64,000 bases of DNA. It comes from Nocardia camponoti (GTDB taxonomy: Bacteria > Actinomycetota > Actinomycetes > Mycobacteriales > Mycobacteriaceae). Position 1 is the stretch's first letter. Each line of letters starts with the position of its first letter. The notes beneath the pieces were generated by a model. It had not been told where the DNA came from. It did no database searches and saw only the letters and a program-made list of their open reading frames with translations. The DNA is taken from contig NZ_BMMW01000003.1 in assembly GCF_014646135.1 (NCBI RefSeq), positions 593,025-657,024 on the forward strand, in the 5' to 3' direction. The position numbers and the translations under genes were made by a program. Positions 9,673 to 18,176 of the stretch are shown one piece after another.

Positions 9673-10635
9673 CTAGTTAGAAACACCCACTTTTAGCTCA
9701 CCAAGTCTGCTAGCGGTACGCGCTAGATCCGGTAGCGCATGCACATCGGCTATTAATTCTTTCGGCAGTGCGGCGGCAGCGATTGTGGTTGGCAGATCGG
9801 CGTCGTAGAGCACGTCGATGAGGTTCACGAGGCGCATCGCGTGATCGAGGGGCACGTCGCGCAACAGCGGAACGCCACGCAGCGTCCACCGTTTGAAGCG
9901 GGCGGTTAGCCGGAGGTAGTCGGCGGCGCTGGTTGGAGTGCCACAGAGTTGCTCGAAGGTGAAGGCGACGGCATCGTCGGTCGCTTCGGTAGCGAAAACC
10001 GTTCTGCCATTGCCGATTTCGACACAGAGTGTGCCCGGACGTGCGGTTTCGTCGAGCAGGTAGTGGCCAGCGAGGAAGCCGCTGTCGCGCTGGGTGCCGA
10101 TCGTGCGGTAATCGAGCGGGCCGTCGAGACTAAGCACGTCGACGTGGGACAGGATTCGCTCGATCGTCGGCACGAAACGGTCGTGGAAAAGCGGGTTCGG
10201 CAGTAGCCCCTGTGGTGGCTGATTCGACGTGACAACCAGGACAATCTTGCGGGCGAACAGCACGTCGAGCATGCGTGCGATGAGCATGCCGTCGCCGATG
10301 TCGTTGACGTGAAACTCGTCGAAACACACCAGTTCCGTGTCGCCAAGCAACTCGCTGACCGCCGTTTCGATCGAACCCGTCGCGTGCGTTCGTTCGTGCA
10401 GCGCGGCGAAGAACGTGTGGAAGTGGAAGCGGCGTTTGCCCGCGGTTCGCACGTCGGCGAAAAAGCGGTCCATCACCATCGTCTTGCCGCGACCAGGCCG
10501 ACCGTGCAGGTACAGGCCGCGCTGCTTGCGGCGAGCGCGGCCGTGCCGGTCGAGCAATGCCGTGAGCGCGCTGAGCGCGGCCTGTTGATCGGCGTCGAGT
10601 GTCACCGCGTTGAACGTCATCGCTACCCCAGTCAT
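9673..10635 (-). CDS. zapE: ZapE/AFG1-like ATPase
   Basis: 320-residue P-loop ATPase of the AFG1/ZapE family. In E. coli, ZapE associates with the division ring; mitochondrial AFG1/LACE1 aids protein quality control. Walker A is LHGRPGRGKTMVMDRFF (about residues 43-59) and Walker B is LVCFDEFHVNDI. The family motif VVTSNQPPQGL is also present. ATG 10635 is used; ATG 10620 (MTFNAVTLD) is an alternative. The length is slightly below the family's typical 340-370. It stands alone between the DUF4129 operon and the side-chain operon. Confidence 0.87.
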   Translation of the reverse strand: MTGVAMTFNAVTLDADQQAALSALTALLDRHGRARRKQRGLYLHGRPGRGKTMVMDRFFADVRTAGKRRFHFHTFFAALHERTHATGSIETAVSELLGDTELVCFDEFHVNDIGDGMLIARMLDVLFARKIVLVVTSNQPPQGLLPNPLFHDRFVPTIERILSHVDVLSLDGPLDYRTIGTQRDSGFLAGHYLLDETARPGTLCVEIGNGRTVFATEATDDAVAFTFEQLCGTPTSAADYLRLTARFKRWTLRGVPLLRDVPLDHAMRLVNLIDVLYDADLPTTIAAAALPKELIADVHALPDLARTASRLGELKVGVSN

Positions 10636-10728
10636 CAGCTGTCGTTGCTGAAACTGTTTTAGCTTGGCTCACGATTGGGTAGCACCAAACGTGAGCAACG
10701 TCGCTCGTCGCCGGTCAACTTCGCGCAT

Positions 10729-10774
10729 AATTGCGAATGCGAATTTGCCACTGGCGAAATTCACGCACGCAATT
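10729..10774. terminator. long imperfect hairpin downstream of ltp2
   Basis: Nested inverted repeat: AATTGCG (10729-10735) pairs with CGCAATT (10768-10774), and GAATTTGCCA (10741-10750) pairs with TGGCGAAATTC apart from one bulge. It begins about 50 nt past the ltp2 stop in an AT-richer gap before zapE. It could end the side-chain operon or serve as an operator for zapE. No U-tract is present. Confidence 0.4.
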
Positions 10775-10822
10775 GTGAGGTGTCACAAATAAATTCGTGG
10801 CGATATTGTTCGCCCTCCTACT

Positions 10823-12007
10823 TTACGCTGTAAGCACCAATCCGGAAGTGGGGACGCCGGTGCCCGCTGTCACGACGATTCGGTCCAGGTCGGTGACCTG
10901 ATTCACCGACGTCCCGCGAATCTGACGCACCGCTTCGGCGATGCAGTTCATGCCGTGAATGTAAGCCTCGCCGAGCTGCCCGCCGTGCGTATTCAGCGGT
11001 AGTCGACCGCCGAGCTCGATTGCGCCATCCGCAATGAAATCCTTCGCTTCCCCGCGCGCGCAGAAGCCAAGTTCTTCCAGCTGCATCAGGACAAATGGCG
11101 TGAAGTGGTCATACAGGATGGCCGCTTGCATGTCGGTTGCTCGAAGTCCGCTCTGCGCCCACAACTGGTCGCCGACCAAGCCCATTTCGGGCAGGCCGGT
11201 CATCGCATCGCGGTAGTAGCTGGTCATCACGTACTGGTCAGCGCCGCTGCCCTGAGCGGCGGCGGCGATCACCGCGGGGCGTTGCGGGAGGTCGCGCGCA
11301 CGTTCGACGCTGGTGACAACGATCGCGACACCACCGTCGGACTCCTGACAGCAGTCGAGCAGGTGCAGCGGTTCGGCGATCCAGCGCGAATTCTGGTGCT
11401 GCTCAAGGGTTATCGGTTTTTCGTAGAAGAACGCGTTAGGGTTGACCGCGGCGTGCTTGCGATCGGCAACCGCGACCGCGCCGAAGTCGGCACTCGTCGC
11501 GCCGGTGACGTGCATGTACCGACGCGCGACCATCGCGACCTGCGCCGCTGGCGTGCCGAGCCCCTGTGGATAGGCCCAGCCCGCGTCAACGCCCGACGAA
11601 GTGGGCGCTGCCGCGAGCGCGGGCGAGAACTGGCCGAAGCGCGCGCCGGAGCGTTCGTTGAACGCGCGGTAGGCGACGACAACGTCGGCGACCCCGGTCG
11701 CGACGGCCATCGCCGCCTGCTGCACGGTCGCGCAGGCCGCCCCGCCGCCATACCCGATGTGCGAGAAGAACTTTAGGCTCGGGATGCCGACAGCACGAGC
11801 GACCGCCGCCTGCGTGTTGGTGTCCATCGTGAAGGTCGTGAGGCCGTCGACGTCGTCGGGGGTCAGGCCCGCGTCGTGCAGCGCGGCCGTGACCGCCTCG
11901 GCGGCAAGTCGCAGTTCGCTTCGACCTGAATCCTTCGAGAAATCCGTCGCGCCGATGCCGACGATGGCCGCGTTGCCAGACAGGGTGCGGCCAGACAGGG
12001 TGCTCAT
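10823..12007 (-). CDS. ltp2: thiolase-fold steroid side-chain retro-aldolase Ltp2
   Basis: 394 residues (M. tuberculosis Ltp2 is 386). In that species Ltp2, bound to the DUF35 domain of ChsH2, cleaves the hydroxylated C-22 CoA thioester to androstenedione and propionyl-CoA. Although thiolase-like, it performs retro-aldol chemistry. Visible motifs: IGYGGGAACATVQQAA around residue 85, LYDHFTPFVLMQLEELGFC, and LNTHGGQLGEAYIHGMN near the C-terminus. Its ATG overlaps the chsH1 stop (ATGA). Last gene of the fadE34-ltp2 operon. Confidence 0.93.
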   Translation of the reverse strand: MSTLSGRTLSGNAAIVGIGATDFSKDSGRSELRLAAEAVTAALHDAGLTPDDVDGLTTFTMDTNTQAAVARAVGIPSLKFFSHIGYGGGAACATVQQAAMAVATGVADVVVAYRAFNERSGARFGQFSPALAAAPTSSGVDAGWAYPQGLGTPAAQVAMVARRYMHVTGATSADFGAVAVADRKHAAVNPNAFFYEKPITLEQHQNSRWIAEPLHLLDCCQESDGGVAIVVTSVERARDLPQRPAVIAAAAQGSGADQYVMTSYYRDAMTGLPEMGLVGDQLWAQSGLRATDMQAAILYDHFTPFVLMQLEELGFCARGEAKDFIADGAIELGGRLPLNTHGGQLGEAYIHGMNCIAEAVRQIRGTSVNQVTDLDRIVVTAGTGVPTSGLVLTA

Positions 12008-12390
12008 GCGGCTACCTCAACTACCGCTGTCGCGGTGATGTGTTCGCCGAGACTGTCTCGGCCGCGGACGTCGATGGTGATGTCGTTGCCGTCTTTGCCG
12101 GTCACGGTGCCCGAAAGGACAAGCGTGTCACCGGAATACAGCGGAACCCCCAAGCGCAGCGCGATCGACTTGATGCGCGCCGTCGGGCCAGCCCAGTCGG
12201 TGACGAACCGCTGAACGAGGCCGGTGTCGGTGAGAATGTTGACGAAGATGTCCTTCGAACCCCGCTCGCGCGCTTTGTCGCGGTCGTGGTGGACGTCTTG
12301 GAAGTCGCGGGTGGCGATGGCCGTGCTGATCACGAAGGTTGGGTCAGCGTGGATCGTCAATTCGGGGAGGGTGGTGCCGATGTCGATCAT
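12004..12390 (-). CDS. chsH1: MaoC-like hydratase subunit ChsH1
   Basis: 128 residues, a single hot-dog domain (M. tuberculosis ChsH1 is 129). It pairs with the MaoC domain of ChsH2 to hydrate the side-chain enoyl-CoA made by ChsE1-ChsE2. The segment RDFQDVHHDRDKARERG carries the Asp and His of the hydratase motif in its truncated, single-domain form. It overlaps chsH2 upstream and ltp2 downstream by ATGA junctions, consistent with a stoichiometric complex. Confidence 0.93.
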   Translation of the reverse strand: MIDIGTTLPELTIHADPTFVISTAIATRDFQDVHHDRDKARERGSKDIFVNILTDTGLVQRFVTDWAGPTARIKSIALRLGVPLYSGDTLVLSGTVTGKDGNDITIDVRGRDSLGEHITATAVVEVAA

Positions 12391-13475
12391 GCGTGGCTCG
12401 CGTTCCAGTAGGGCAGGACGGTGCCGTCGGCCAGGGTTTCGAACGCGACGGTGACGGAGGTACCGATCGTGACGTCGTCGGGTGCGACCCCCCGCAGTTC
12501 GCCGAGCATGCGGACGCCTTCCGGCAACTCGACGAGCGCGACGACAAACGGCAGGTCACGGCCGGGAACCGGGGGTGCGTGGTGGACGACGAAGCTGAAC
12601 ACGGTGCCTTCGCCGGTTGCCACGATGTAGTCGGTTTCGGGCTGGCCGAGGGCGGGGATCGGTGGGTGCCGGAGGGTGCCGTCGGGGAGTTGTTGGATGC
12701 GCAGCTCACCGAGTTTCGTTCCGGCCCAAAAGAATTCGGTGTCTTTCGAGATCACCGGGCTAACGCGCGCCGCAGGTGCCGCTGGGAAATCTCGGGTCGG
12801 CCCGACTTCCGCGCTTGGGACGCCGTCAGATATCGGGGTAGCCGAGGCCGTCGCCGCAGTCGGGGCCGCAGTCGGGGCGGTCGCGGCTGCCGGGGCGGTC
12901 GCGGCTGCCGGTGCGGTCACGGCGGATGAGGCGCTGGCCGGAGGTGTCGCGGAGTTCGTAGTTGCTGCGGTTTCCTCCGTGCGCGGGGCGAATTTCAGGA
13001 TGCGGAACAGCATTTCCGTGACCACCTCGTCGCCCACTGACCACGTGGTCAGGAACGTGAGGAACCATCCTTCGCCGAGCCCGGTTCGCTTGGGGCCGTT
13101 GAACTCCGCTAGGCGCGACGTGACCGTCACTTCCTCGCCGGGGTGCAGGTAGCGGTGGTAGGTCTGCTCGCAGTTCGTGCCGACTACCGACGTGAAACCT
13201 GCCTCGTCGAGGAGTTGCGTCGCCAAGCCGAGTGGGTCGTCGGCGGCGCGGGTGCCGTGCAAGCCGTTCATCGTCCACACCTGCGCCATCGCGGGGGGCG
13301 CGACGATGTCAGCGTGACCCGCCTCCTGAGCTGCGGCTTTGTCGACGTAGATCGGATTGGTTTCACCAATCGCTTCGACCCAGTTGTTGATCATCGGCTG
13401 ATTGACCGGGTCGCGACCCGAGCGCGGCGTCGACGCACCCGCCGCGATCAGCTCGGTCAGCGCTTTCTCTAGCAC
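12387..13475 (-). CDS. chsH2: ChsH2: MaoC domain fused to DUF35
   Basis: 362 residues. The N-terminal hot-dog domain (to about residue 165) complements ChsH1. The C-terminal DUF35 OB-fold (about 245-362; GELRIQQLPDGTLRHPP) activates and binds Ltp2. Between them is an Ala/Pro/Thr linker (about 166-243) built partly from TAPAAA-type repeats. It explains the extra length over the 311-residue M. tuberculosis protein. The GTG start at 13473-13475 is chosen because AAAGGA lies 5 nt upstream and the frame otherwise runs into chsE2. The DUF35 lacks an obvious four-Cys zinc ribbon, as in ChsH2. Confidence 0.92.
   Translation of the reverse strand: MLEKALTELIAAGASTPRSGRDPVNQPMINNWVEAIGETNPIYVDKAAAQEAGHADIVAPPAMAQVWTMNGLHGTRAADDPLGLATQLLDEAGFTSVVGTNCEQTYHRYLHPGEEVTVTSRLAEFNGPKRTGLGEGWFLTFLTTWSVGDEVVTEMLFRILKFAPRTEETAATTNSATPPASASSAVTAPAAATAPAAATAPTAAPTAATASATPISDGVPSAEVGPTRDFPAAPAARVSPVISKDTEFFWAGTKLGELRIQQLPDGTLRHPPIPALGQPETDYIVATGEGTVFSFVVHHAPPVPGRDLPFVVALVELPEGVRMLGELRGVAPDDVTIGTSVTVAFETLADGTVLPYWNASHA
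12874..12925. repeat. 18-bp tandem repeats in the ChsH2 linker
   Basis: Two identical 18-bp units (12874-12891 and 12892-12909) are followed by a third, degenerate unit. They encode the Ala-Pro-Thr-rich linker between the MaoC and DUF35 domains. They keep the frame, so copy number can vary without breaking the protein. Confidence 0.8.
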
Positions 13476-13485
13476 GGGAGTCCTT

Positions 13486-14646
13486 TCAGCGCGGCACGCG
13501 CGGCAGGGCGAGGCCCGCCGTCGCGACCAGTTCACGCATGATCTCGTTCACGCCACCGCCAAAGGTGACGACGAGGTTCTGTTTGGTGCGGCGGTCAAGC
13601 CAAGTGAGCAGGTCAGCAGTGGTTTCGTCGGCGGGGTCGCCGTAGCGGCCGATGATCTCTTCGGTGATCCGACCCGCTTCTTGCAGCGATTCGGTGGAGA
13701 AGATTTTGGTCGCTGACGCGTCGGCAATCACTTCGTTTTGCGCCGCTGCTGGATCGGCTGCGGCAACCTGCCAATTAAGTAATTCGTTGAGCCGCACCAT
13801 GGTTCGCACCTTGCCGAGCGCGCGTTGGACTGCCGGTTCGGTGAGAACGTCGTGCGCGGCCGACCAGTCGCGCAGCCGGTCATACAGTTGCTCGATCTTG
13901 CCCGACGGGCCGAGGCTCACCCGCTCGTGATTGAGCTGGGTCGTGATTAGTCGCCAGCCTCGGTTTTCCTCCCCTACCTGCATCGATACCGGGACGCGGA
14001 CGTCGTCGAAATAGGTCGCGTTGGTGTGGTGCGCACCGTCGCAGGTGATGATCGGTGTCCACGAGTAACCGGGGTCTTTCGTGTCGACGATGAGGATGGT
14101 GATGCCTCGGTGTCGCGATTCGGGGGTGCCGGTGCGGCAGGCGAGCCAGACGTAATCGGCTTCGTGCGCGCCGGTCGTAAAGATCTTCTGGCCGTTGATC
14201 ACCCACTCGTCGCCATCGCGCACCGCGGTGGTGCGGAGGGCGGCGAGGTCGGTGCCCGCTTCGGGTTCGGAGTAGCCGATCGCGAAGTGCACGTCGCCAG
14301 ACAGGATGCCCGGCAAGAACTTTCGCTTCTGCTCGTCGGTGCCGTAAACCTGCAACGTCGGGCCGACGGTCAGCAACGTGACGAGTGGGAGCGGCACGTC
14401 GGCGCGCACCGCCTCGTTGAAGAAGATCTGCTGTTCCATCGGGCCAAAACCCTGGCCGCCAAACTCTTTTGGCCACCCGACGCCAAGCCAACCGTCGGTG
14501 CCCATGCGGCGGACGACGGCACGGTAGGCGTCGCCATGCCGGTCGACGGCCATCGCCGCCTGTTCTTCGTCGGTGACGAGAGTGGCGAAGTACGAACGCA
14601 ATTCAGCGCGAAGCTGGGTTTGCTCTGGCGTCAGCTCAGGGAACAT
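13486..14646 (-). CDS. chsE2: acyl-CoA dehydrogenase ChsE2 (FadE29)
   Basis: 386 residues, matching FadE29 (387). FAD-binding half of the alpha2beta2 ChsE1-ChsE2 dehydrogenase that oxidises the three-carbon sterol side chain (3-oxo-4-pregnene-20-carboxyl-CoA). Seen: the acyl-CoA dehydrogenase signature GYSEPEAGTDLAALRTTA (about residues 132-150), VINGQKIFTTGA, and IIGRYGDPADETTADLL near the C-terminus. The ATG overlaps the chsE1 stop by 16 nt, with SD GGAG. Confidence 0.94.
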   Translation of the reverse strand: MFPELTPEQTQLRAELRSYFATLVTDEEQAAMAVDRHGDAYRAVVRRMGTDGWLGVGWPKEFGGQGFGPMEQQIFFNEAVRADVPLPLVTLLTVGPTLQVYGTDEQKRKFLPGILSGDVHFAIGYSEPEAGTDLAALRTTAVRDGDEWVINGQKIFTTGAHEADYVWLACRTGTPESRHRGITILIVDTKDPGYSWTPIITCDGAHHTNATYFDDVRVPVSMQVGEENRGWRLITTQLNHERVSLGPSGKIEQLYDRLRDWSAAHDVLTEPAVQRALGKVRTMVRLNELLNWQVAAADPAAAQNEVIADASATKIFSTESLQEAGRITEEIIGRYGDPADETTADLLTWLDRRTKQNLVVTFGGGVNEIMRELVATAGLALPRVPR

Positions 14647-15803
14647 CTTGCTCCTAACAGGTCGAGCCGCAGGTCAGCGCCACCGAGCTGGCGGGCGAGG
14701 TCTTTGGCTTGCGAGTAGTAGCGGTGCATAGGGTGGCAGATGTCGACGCCGAGTCCACCATGCAGGTGGTGACATCTCTGCATGGCACGCGGGAGTTGAT
14801 CGGCGGCCCAGTAGGCGACGATGTCGAGGTCCTCGGCAGTCGCGTTGCACCAGCACGCCGCTTCGGCAGCGACGTGCAGGGTGCGCGAGACGACGTAGAG
14901 GTCAGCGACCTGTTGGGCGACCGCTTGGAACTCGGCAAGCGGTCGATCGAATTGCCTTCGGGTGCGGACGTGTTCGGCGGTGAGCGACAGCGCGCCGGTG
15001 AGCAGGCCGTCGGCCGCCGCGCCCATCGCCGCGAGGGCAGTGTGGTGCAGGGTTGGCAGCAGATCGGGGATCAGGTGGGTGGCAGCGACGTTGTCGAGGA
15101 CGACGGTCGCTTCGGGGGTGCCCGATGAGGAAGGGCTGGGAATGATGCGCAGCCCATCGGCGGTCGAATCAACCAGCGCCACACCGGCATTGGTTGGGAT
15201 AAGCAGCCACTTCGCTTCGTTGGCGTAGGGCACGGCAACCTTGCGACCGGTGATGCCGACCATCGCGACCTGACTCGCGCTAGAGCTACCCGCCGCCGTT
15301 CCCTGGCCGTGCGGCGTCCCACTGGCAACGGGGCCGACTGACTCAGCGATGACGGAGCTGCCGCTCCGGGGGGAAGCAGAGTTCGGGGGCGCGACATCAG
15401 CGTGTTCGGCGGGGTGCGCCGTAGCGAGTGTTGTGGGGGTGGCAGTAAAGGGTGCGCCCGGCTCGTGCAGGGCGGCGGTGACGATCGCGCCGTTGATGAC
15501 GTCGGTGAAGACGCGTTCGGCGATGTCGTCAGGCAGGGCGGCGTTTACCAGCGGCAACACGCCCAAAGCCAAGGTCGTCAGCGCTGGCACGCACACCGCG
15601 TCGCGCGCCAACTCCATGACCAGCGCCGATACCTCTGGCAAGCCCATGCCGTCGCCGCCGAACTTCTCCGGCACAGCGACCGCCAACAGACCCGAGTCGA
15701 CCAGTGCTGGCCACAGGTCCATGTCGCGGGCCGCGGTGCGTTCAAGCAGGCTCACGACCACTTCGGCTACCGCATCGGCGCTTTCGTCGCGGGTGAAATC
15801 CAC
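14631..15803 (-). CDS. chsE1: acyl-CoA dehydrogenase-like subunit ChsE1 (FadE28)
   Basis: 390 residues against 339 in M. tuberculosis FadE28. Partner of ChsE2. Recognised by VPEKFGGDGMGLPEVS near residue 45 and the C-terminal CHHLHGGLGVDICHPMHRYYSQ, closely matching FadE28. A roughly 50-residue Pro/Ser/Ala/Gly insertion (about 128-179; 15267-15422) sits in the beta-domain after HEPGAPF, probably as a surface loop. The GTG start at 15801-15803 is chosen for the SD AGGGAGA; it gives the VDFT start seen in orthologues and a 16-nt gap to fadE34. Confidence 0.92.
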   Translation of the reverse strand: MDFTRDESADAVAEVVVSLLERTAARDMDLWPALVDSGLLAVAVPEKFGGDGMGLPEVSALVMELARDAVCVPALTTLALGVLPLVNAALPDDIAERVFTDVINGAIVTAALHEPGAPFTATPTTLATAHPAEHADVAPPNSASPRSGSSVIAESVGPVASGTPHGQGTAAGSSSASQVAMVGITGRKVAVPYANEAKWLLIPTNAGVALVDSTADGLRIIPSPSSSGTPEATVVLDNVAATHLIPDLLPTLHHTALAAMGAAADGLLTGALSLTAEHVRTRRQFDRPLAEFQAVAQQVADLYVVSRTLHVAAEAACWCNATAEDLDIVAYWAADQLPRAMQRCHHLHGGLGVDICHPMHRYYSQAKDLARQLGGADLRLDLLGARCSLS

Positions 15804-15819
15804 GTCGTTCTCCCTAAAC

Positions 15820-18081
15820 CTAGCTCTCGCGTGGGAGGCCAAGAATCCGTTCGGCGGCCATTGTCAACAGGATCTGCTCAGTGCCGCCAGCGATGGACAG
15901 GCAGCGGGTGAGCAGGAATTCCTTTAGTTCGGGCGTTTCTGTCGCGCCCGCGAAACCTGTTAGTTCCCAAGCGTATTCAGCGAGGTCTTGCCGGTGTCGC
16001 ACGCCGACGAGCTTGCGCACCGACGCCTGCGCACCCGCGTCAGCACCAGCGACGGTCGCGAGTGCGATGCGCTGATCGAGCAGCGTGCCCGCGACTTGCG
16101 ATGCGATGAACGCGCCAAAGCGGTCCTCGCGTAGCTCGCTGTCGGGCCCGAACGCGGCAAGTAGCGCTTCGAGCGCACCGCCAATTCCGCCGCCGCCCAT
16201 GGCAACTCGCTCCGCCGACAGGGTGGTTCGGGCGATCTTCCACCCGTCGCCGAGCCCGCCGACCAGGTCGTCATCGGGCACGAACACATCGTCGAGGAAC
16301 ACTTCGCTGAAGCGGTCTTCGCCGGTGATTTGGATCAGCGGCCGAATATTGACGCCCGCTGCGCGCATGTCAACGAGGAAGTAGCTAATGCCTCGATGCT
16401 TGGCGACTGTCTGGTCGGTGCGCGCGAGGCAGATGCCCCAGTCCGCGACCGACCCAAGCGACGTCCACACCTTCTGACCTCGCAAAACCCAGCCACCGTC
16501 GACGCGTTCAGCCGTGGTGCGCAGGGCGGCGAGGTCACTGCCCGCGCCGGGCTCGCTGAAGAGCTGGCACCAGGTGACGTCGCCGTGCAGGGTCGGCCAG
16601 ACGAACCGTTCGACCTGCTCGGGCGTACCCCATTTCAGCAGCGTCGGAATGGCCCAGCCCGCTACGGCGAGTTCGGGCACCTCGATGTCGGCGACCCGCA
16701 GCGCTTCGGCGATTTGCATCGAGGTAAGCGGATCCGCTTCGCGCCCATAGGGTTTGGGCCAGTGCGGCATGAGCAGCCCGGCTTTGACGAGTGCGTCGCG
16801 TTGGGGACTAGCTGACCGCCCCGCAGCCTCAGCGCCTGCCTGGTCCGCGTCGGGCATGAGTAGCCCGGCCGTGACGAGGGCGTCGCGCTGGGAACTCGCT
16901 GAGCGCCCCGCAGCCTCAGCGCCCGTCTGGTCCGCCTCGGCCGGTATCTCGGACTGCCCCGCCGCCGGCCCGTCGACGGCACCCACCTGCGTAGGCAGCC
17001 GCGCGATCGCAGCGACCTCCGCCGCCAACGTCGCGTCGTCGAGCTGGTCGCCCAACACCTGACGCGCACCCGTTGTCCGGCGCTGACCCGCGCGGCTCAG
17101 CTCAGCAACCCGCGCCCGCCACCGCGACGAACCGCCAAGCAGCTGACGCAACGCGCCCGCTCGGCGCAGGTAGAAGTGGGCGTCGTGCTCCCAGGTGAAG
17201 CCGATTCCGCCGAGTACCTGGATCGCGTCTTTCACGTTGTCGACGGCCGCGTCTAGCGCGACAGCAGCCGCGACGGCCGCCGCGATCGGGAGCTCATCGG
17301 TGTCGAAGGCGGCAGCGGCGTCGGCGGCGACGGCCTGCGCGAGCTCGGCCCGGCACAGCATCCACGCGCACAAGTGCTTGATCGACTGGAAACTGCCGAT
17401 CGGCTTACCGAACTGCTCACGCACCTTGGCGTAGTCGACGGCGGTCCGCAGCGCCCAGCCCGCGATGCCAGCGAGTTCGGCGGAGGCGAGGACGACGAAG
17501 AGGTCTTCGACGTCGAACTCCGGCGCGAAAGTGCTTGCGGCGGGGACGAATACGTCGGTTGCGACCACATGCGCGAGCCCGATCGTCCGATCAGCCGACG
17601 AAACCACTGTGATCTCAAGCTGCTCAGCGGGCAGCAAAAACCACTGCTCACCAGCAGGAACAAGGACCTGCGTCTCCTCATCGGCCCCGTAGACATACTC
17701 CCACCGGCCGCTCACAACCCAGCCAGCGTCGCTCGGCGTCGCGCTGGCGTCACCCGTCAGCGCGACAGCGCACGGATCACCCTCGGCGACAACGCCATTG
17801 GCAACCAACCGACCCAAAGCCGTTGGTAACACCGGTCCGCCGACCAGGTCGTCAGCCGTCTGCTCAAGCATCACTGCCAGGTCAGCGACGGTTCCACCCA
17901 GTCCGCCACTCGACTCCGCGAGTGCGACTGAGAACAAACCGAACTCGGTGAGCCCGTCCCAATACTTGCGCCAACCCCGCGTGCCGTCGACACGCGTCGT
18001 TGCAATTGGCGTCACACCTTTCGCCCAACTCCGCAGGGACGCGGCGGCGGCTTTATGCTCGTCAGTGGTGGCGATGGTCAC
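15820..18081 (-). CDS. fadE34: two-domain acyl-CoA dehydrogenase FadE34 (ChsE3)
   Basis: 753 residues, a natural fusion of two acyl-CoA dehydrogenase modules (M. tuberculosis FadE34 is 711). Family role: dehydrogenation of the longer, branched C-24 sterol side-chain CoA ester in an early beta-oxidation cycle. The N-module (1-375) is the degenerate one. The C-module carries SEPGAGSDLAALRTTA and RGQKVWTSLGS. A 29-residue tandem duplication lies between them (16767-16940). GTG start at 18079-18081 with GGAAGGG 11 nt upstream. First gene of the side-chain operon and divergent from kstR across a perfect KstR operator. Confidence 0.92.
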   Translation of the reverse strand: MTIATTDEHKAAAASLRSWAKGVTPIATTRVDGTRGWRKYWDGLTEFGLFSVALAESSGGLGGTVADLAVMLEQTADDLVGGPVLPTALGRLVANGVVAEGDPCAVALTGDASATPSDAGWVVSGRWEYVYGADEETQVLVPAGEQWFLLPAEQLEITVVSSADRTIGLAHVVATDVFVPAASTFAPEFDVEDLFVVLASAELAGIAGWALRTAVDYAKVREQFGKPIGSFQSIKHLCAWMLCRAELAQAVAADAAAAFDTDELPIAAAVAAAVALDAAVDNVKDAIQVLGGIGFTWEHDAHFYLRRAGALRQLLGGSSRWRARVAELSRAGQRRTTGARQVLGDQLDDATLAAEVAAIARLPTQVGAVDGPAAGQSEIPAEADQTGAEAAGRSASSQRDALVTAGLLMPDADQAGAEAAGRSASPQRDALVKAGLLMPHWPKPYGREADPLTSMQIAEALRVADIEVPELAVAGWAIPTLLKWGTPEQVERFVWPTLHGDVTWCQLFSEPGAGSDLAALRTTAERVDGGWVLRGQKVWTSLGSVADWGICLARTDQTVAKHRGISYFLVDMRAAGVNIRPLIQITGEDRFSEVFLDDVFVPDDDLVGGLGDGWKIARTTLSAERVAMGGGGIGGALEALLAAFGPDSELREDRFGAFIASQVAGTLLDQRIALATVAGADAGAQASVRKLVGVRHRQDLAEYAWELTGFAGATETPELKEFLLTRCLSIAGGTEQILLTMAAERILGLPRES
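16767..16940. repeat. 87-bp tandem duplication inside fadE34
   Basis: Two adjacent 87-bp units (16767-16853 and 16854-16940), roughly 85% identical, encode GAEAAGRSAS...QRDALV.AGLLMP twice. The copy nearer the C-module continues into PHWPKPYGR as in ordinary FadE34. The other copy is therefore the extra one and accounts for most of the added length. Confidence 0.9.
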
Positions 18082-18116
18082 AGCAAAATCAGCCCTTCCG
18101 GCGTGATTCGCACACC

Positions 18117-18130
18117 TAGAACATGTTCTA
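18117..18130. promoter_or_regulatory. KstR operator between fadE34 and kstR
   Basis: TAGAACATGTTCTA is a perfect 14-bp palindrome matching the KstR consensus TnnAACnnGTTnnA. It lies 36 nt from the fadE34 GTG and 47 nt from the kstR ATG. One site can therefore repress the whole side-chain operon and autoregulate kstR. A -10-like TAATAT (18129-18134) for kstR overlaps its right end. Confidence 0.93.
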
Positions 18131-18176
18131 ATATCTGGGCCGGGTGGAAGTCAAGAGTCAACGAAAGGGTTCCGCG

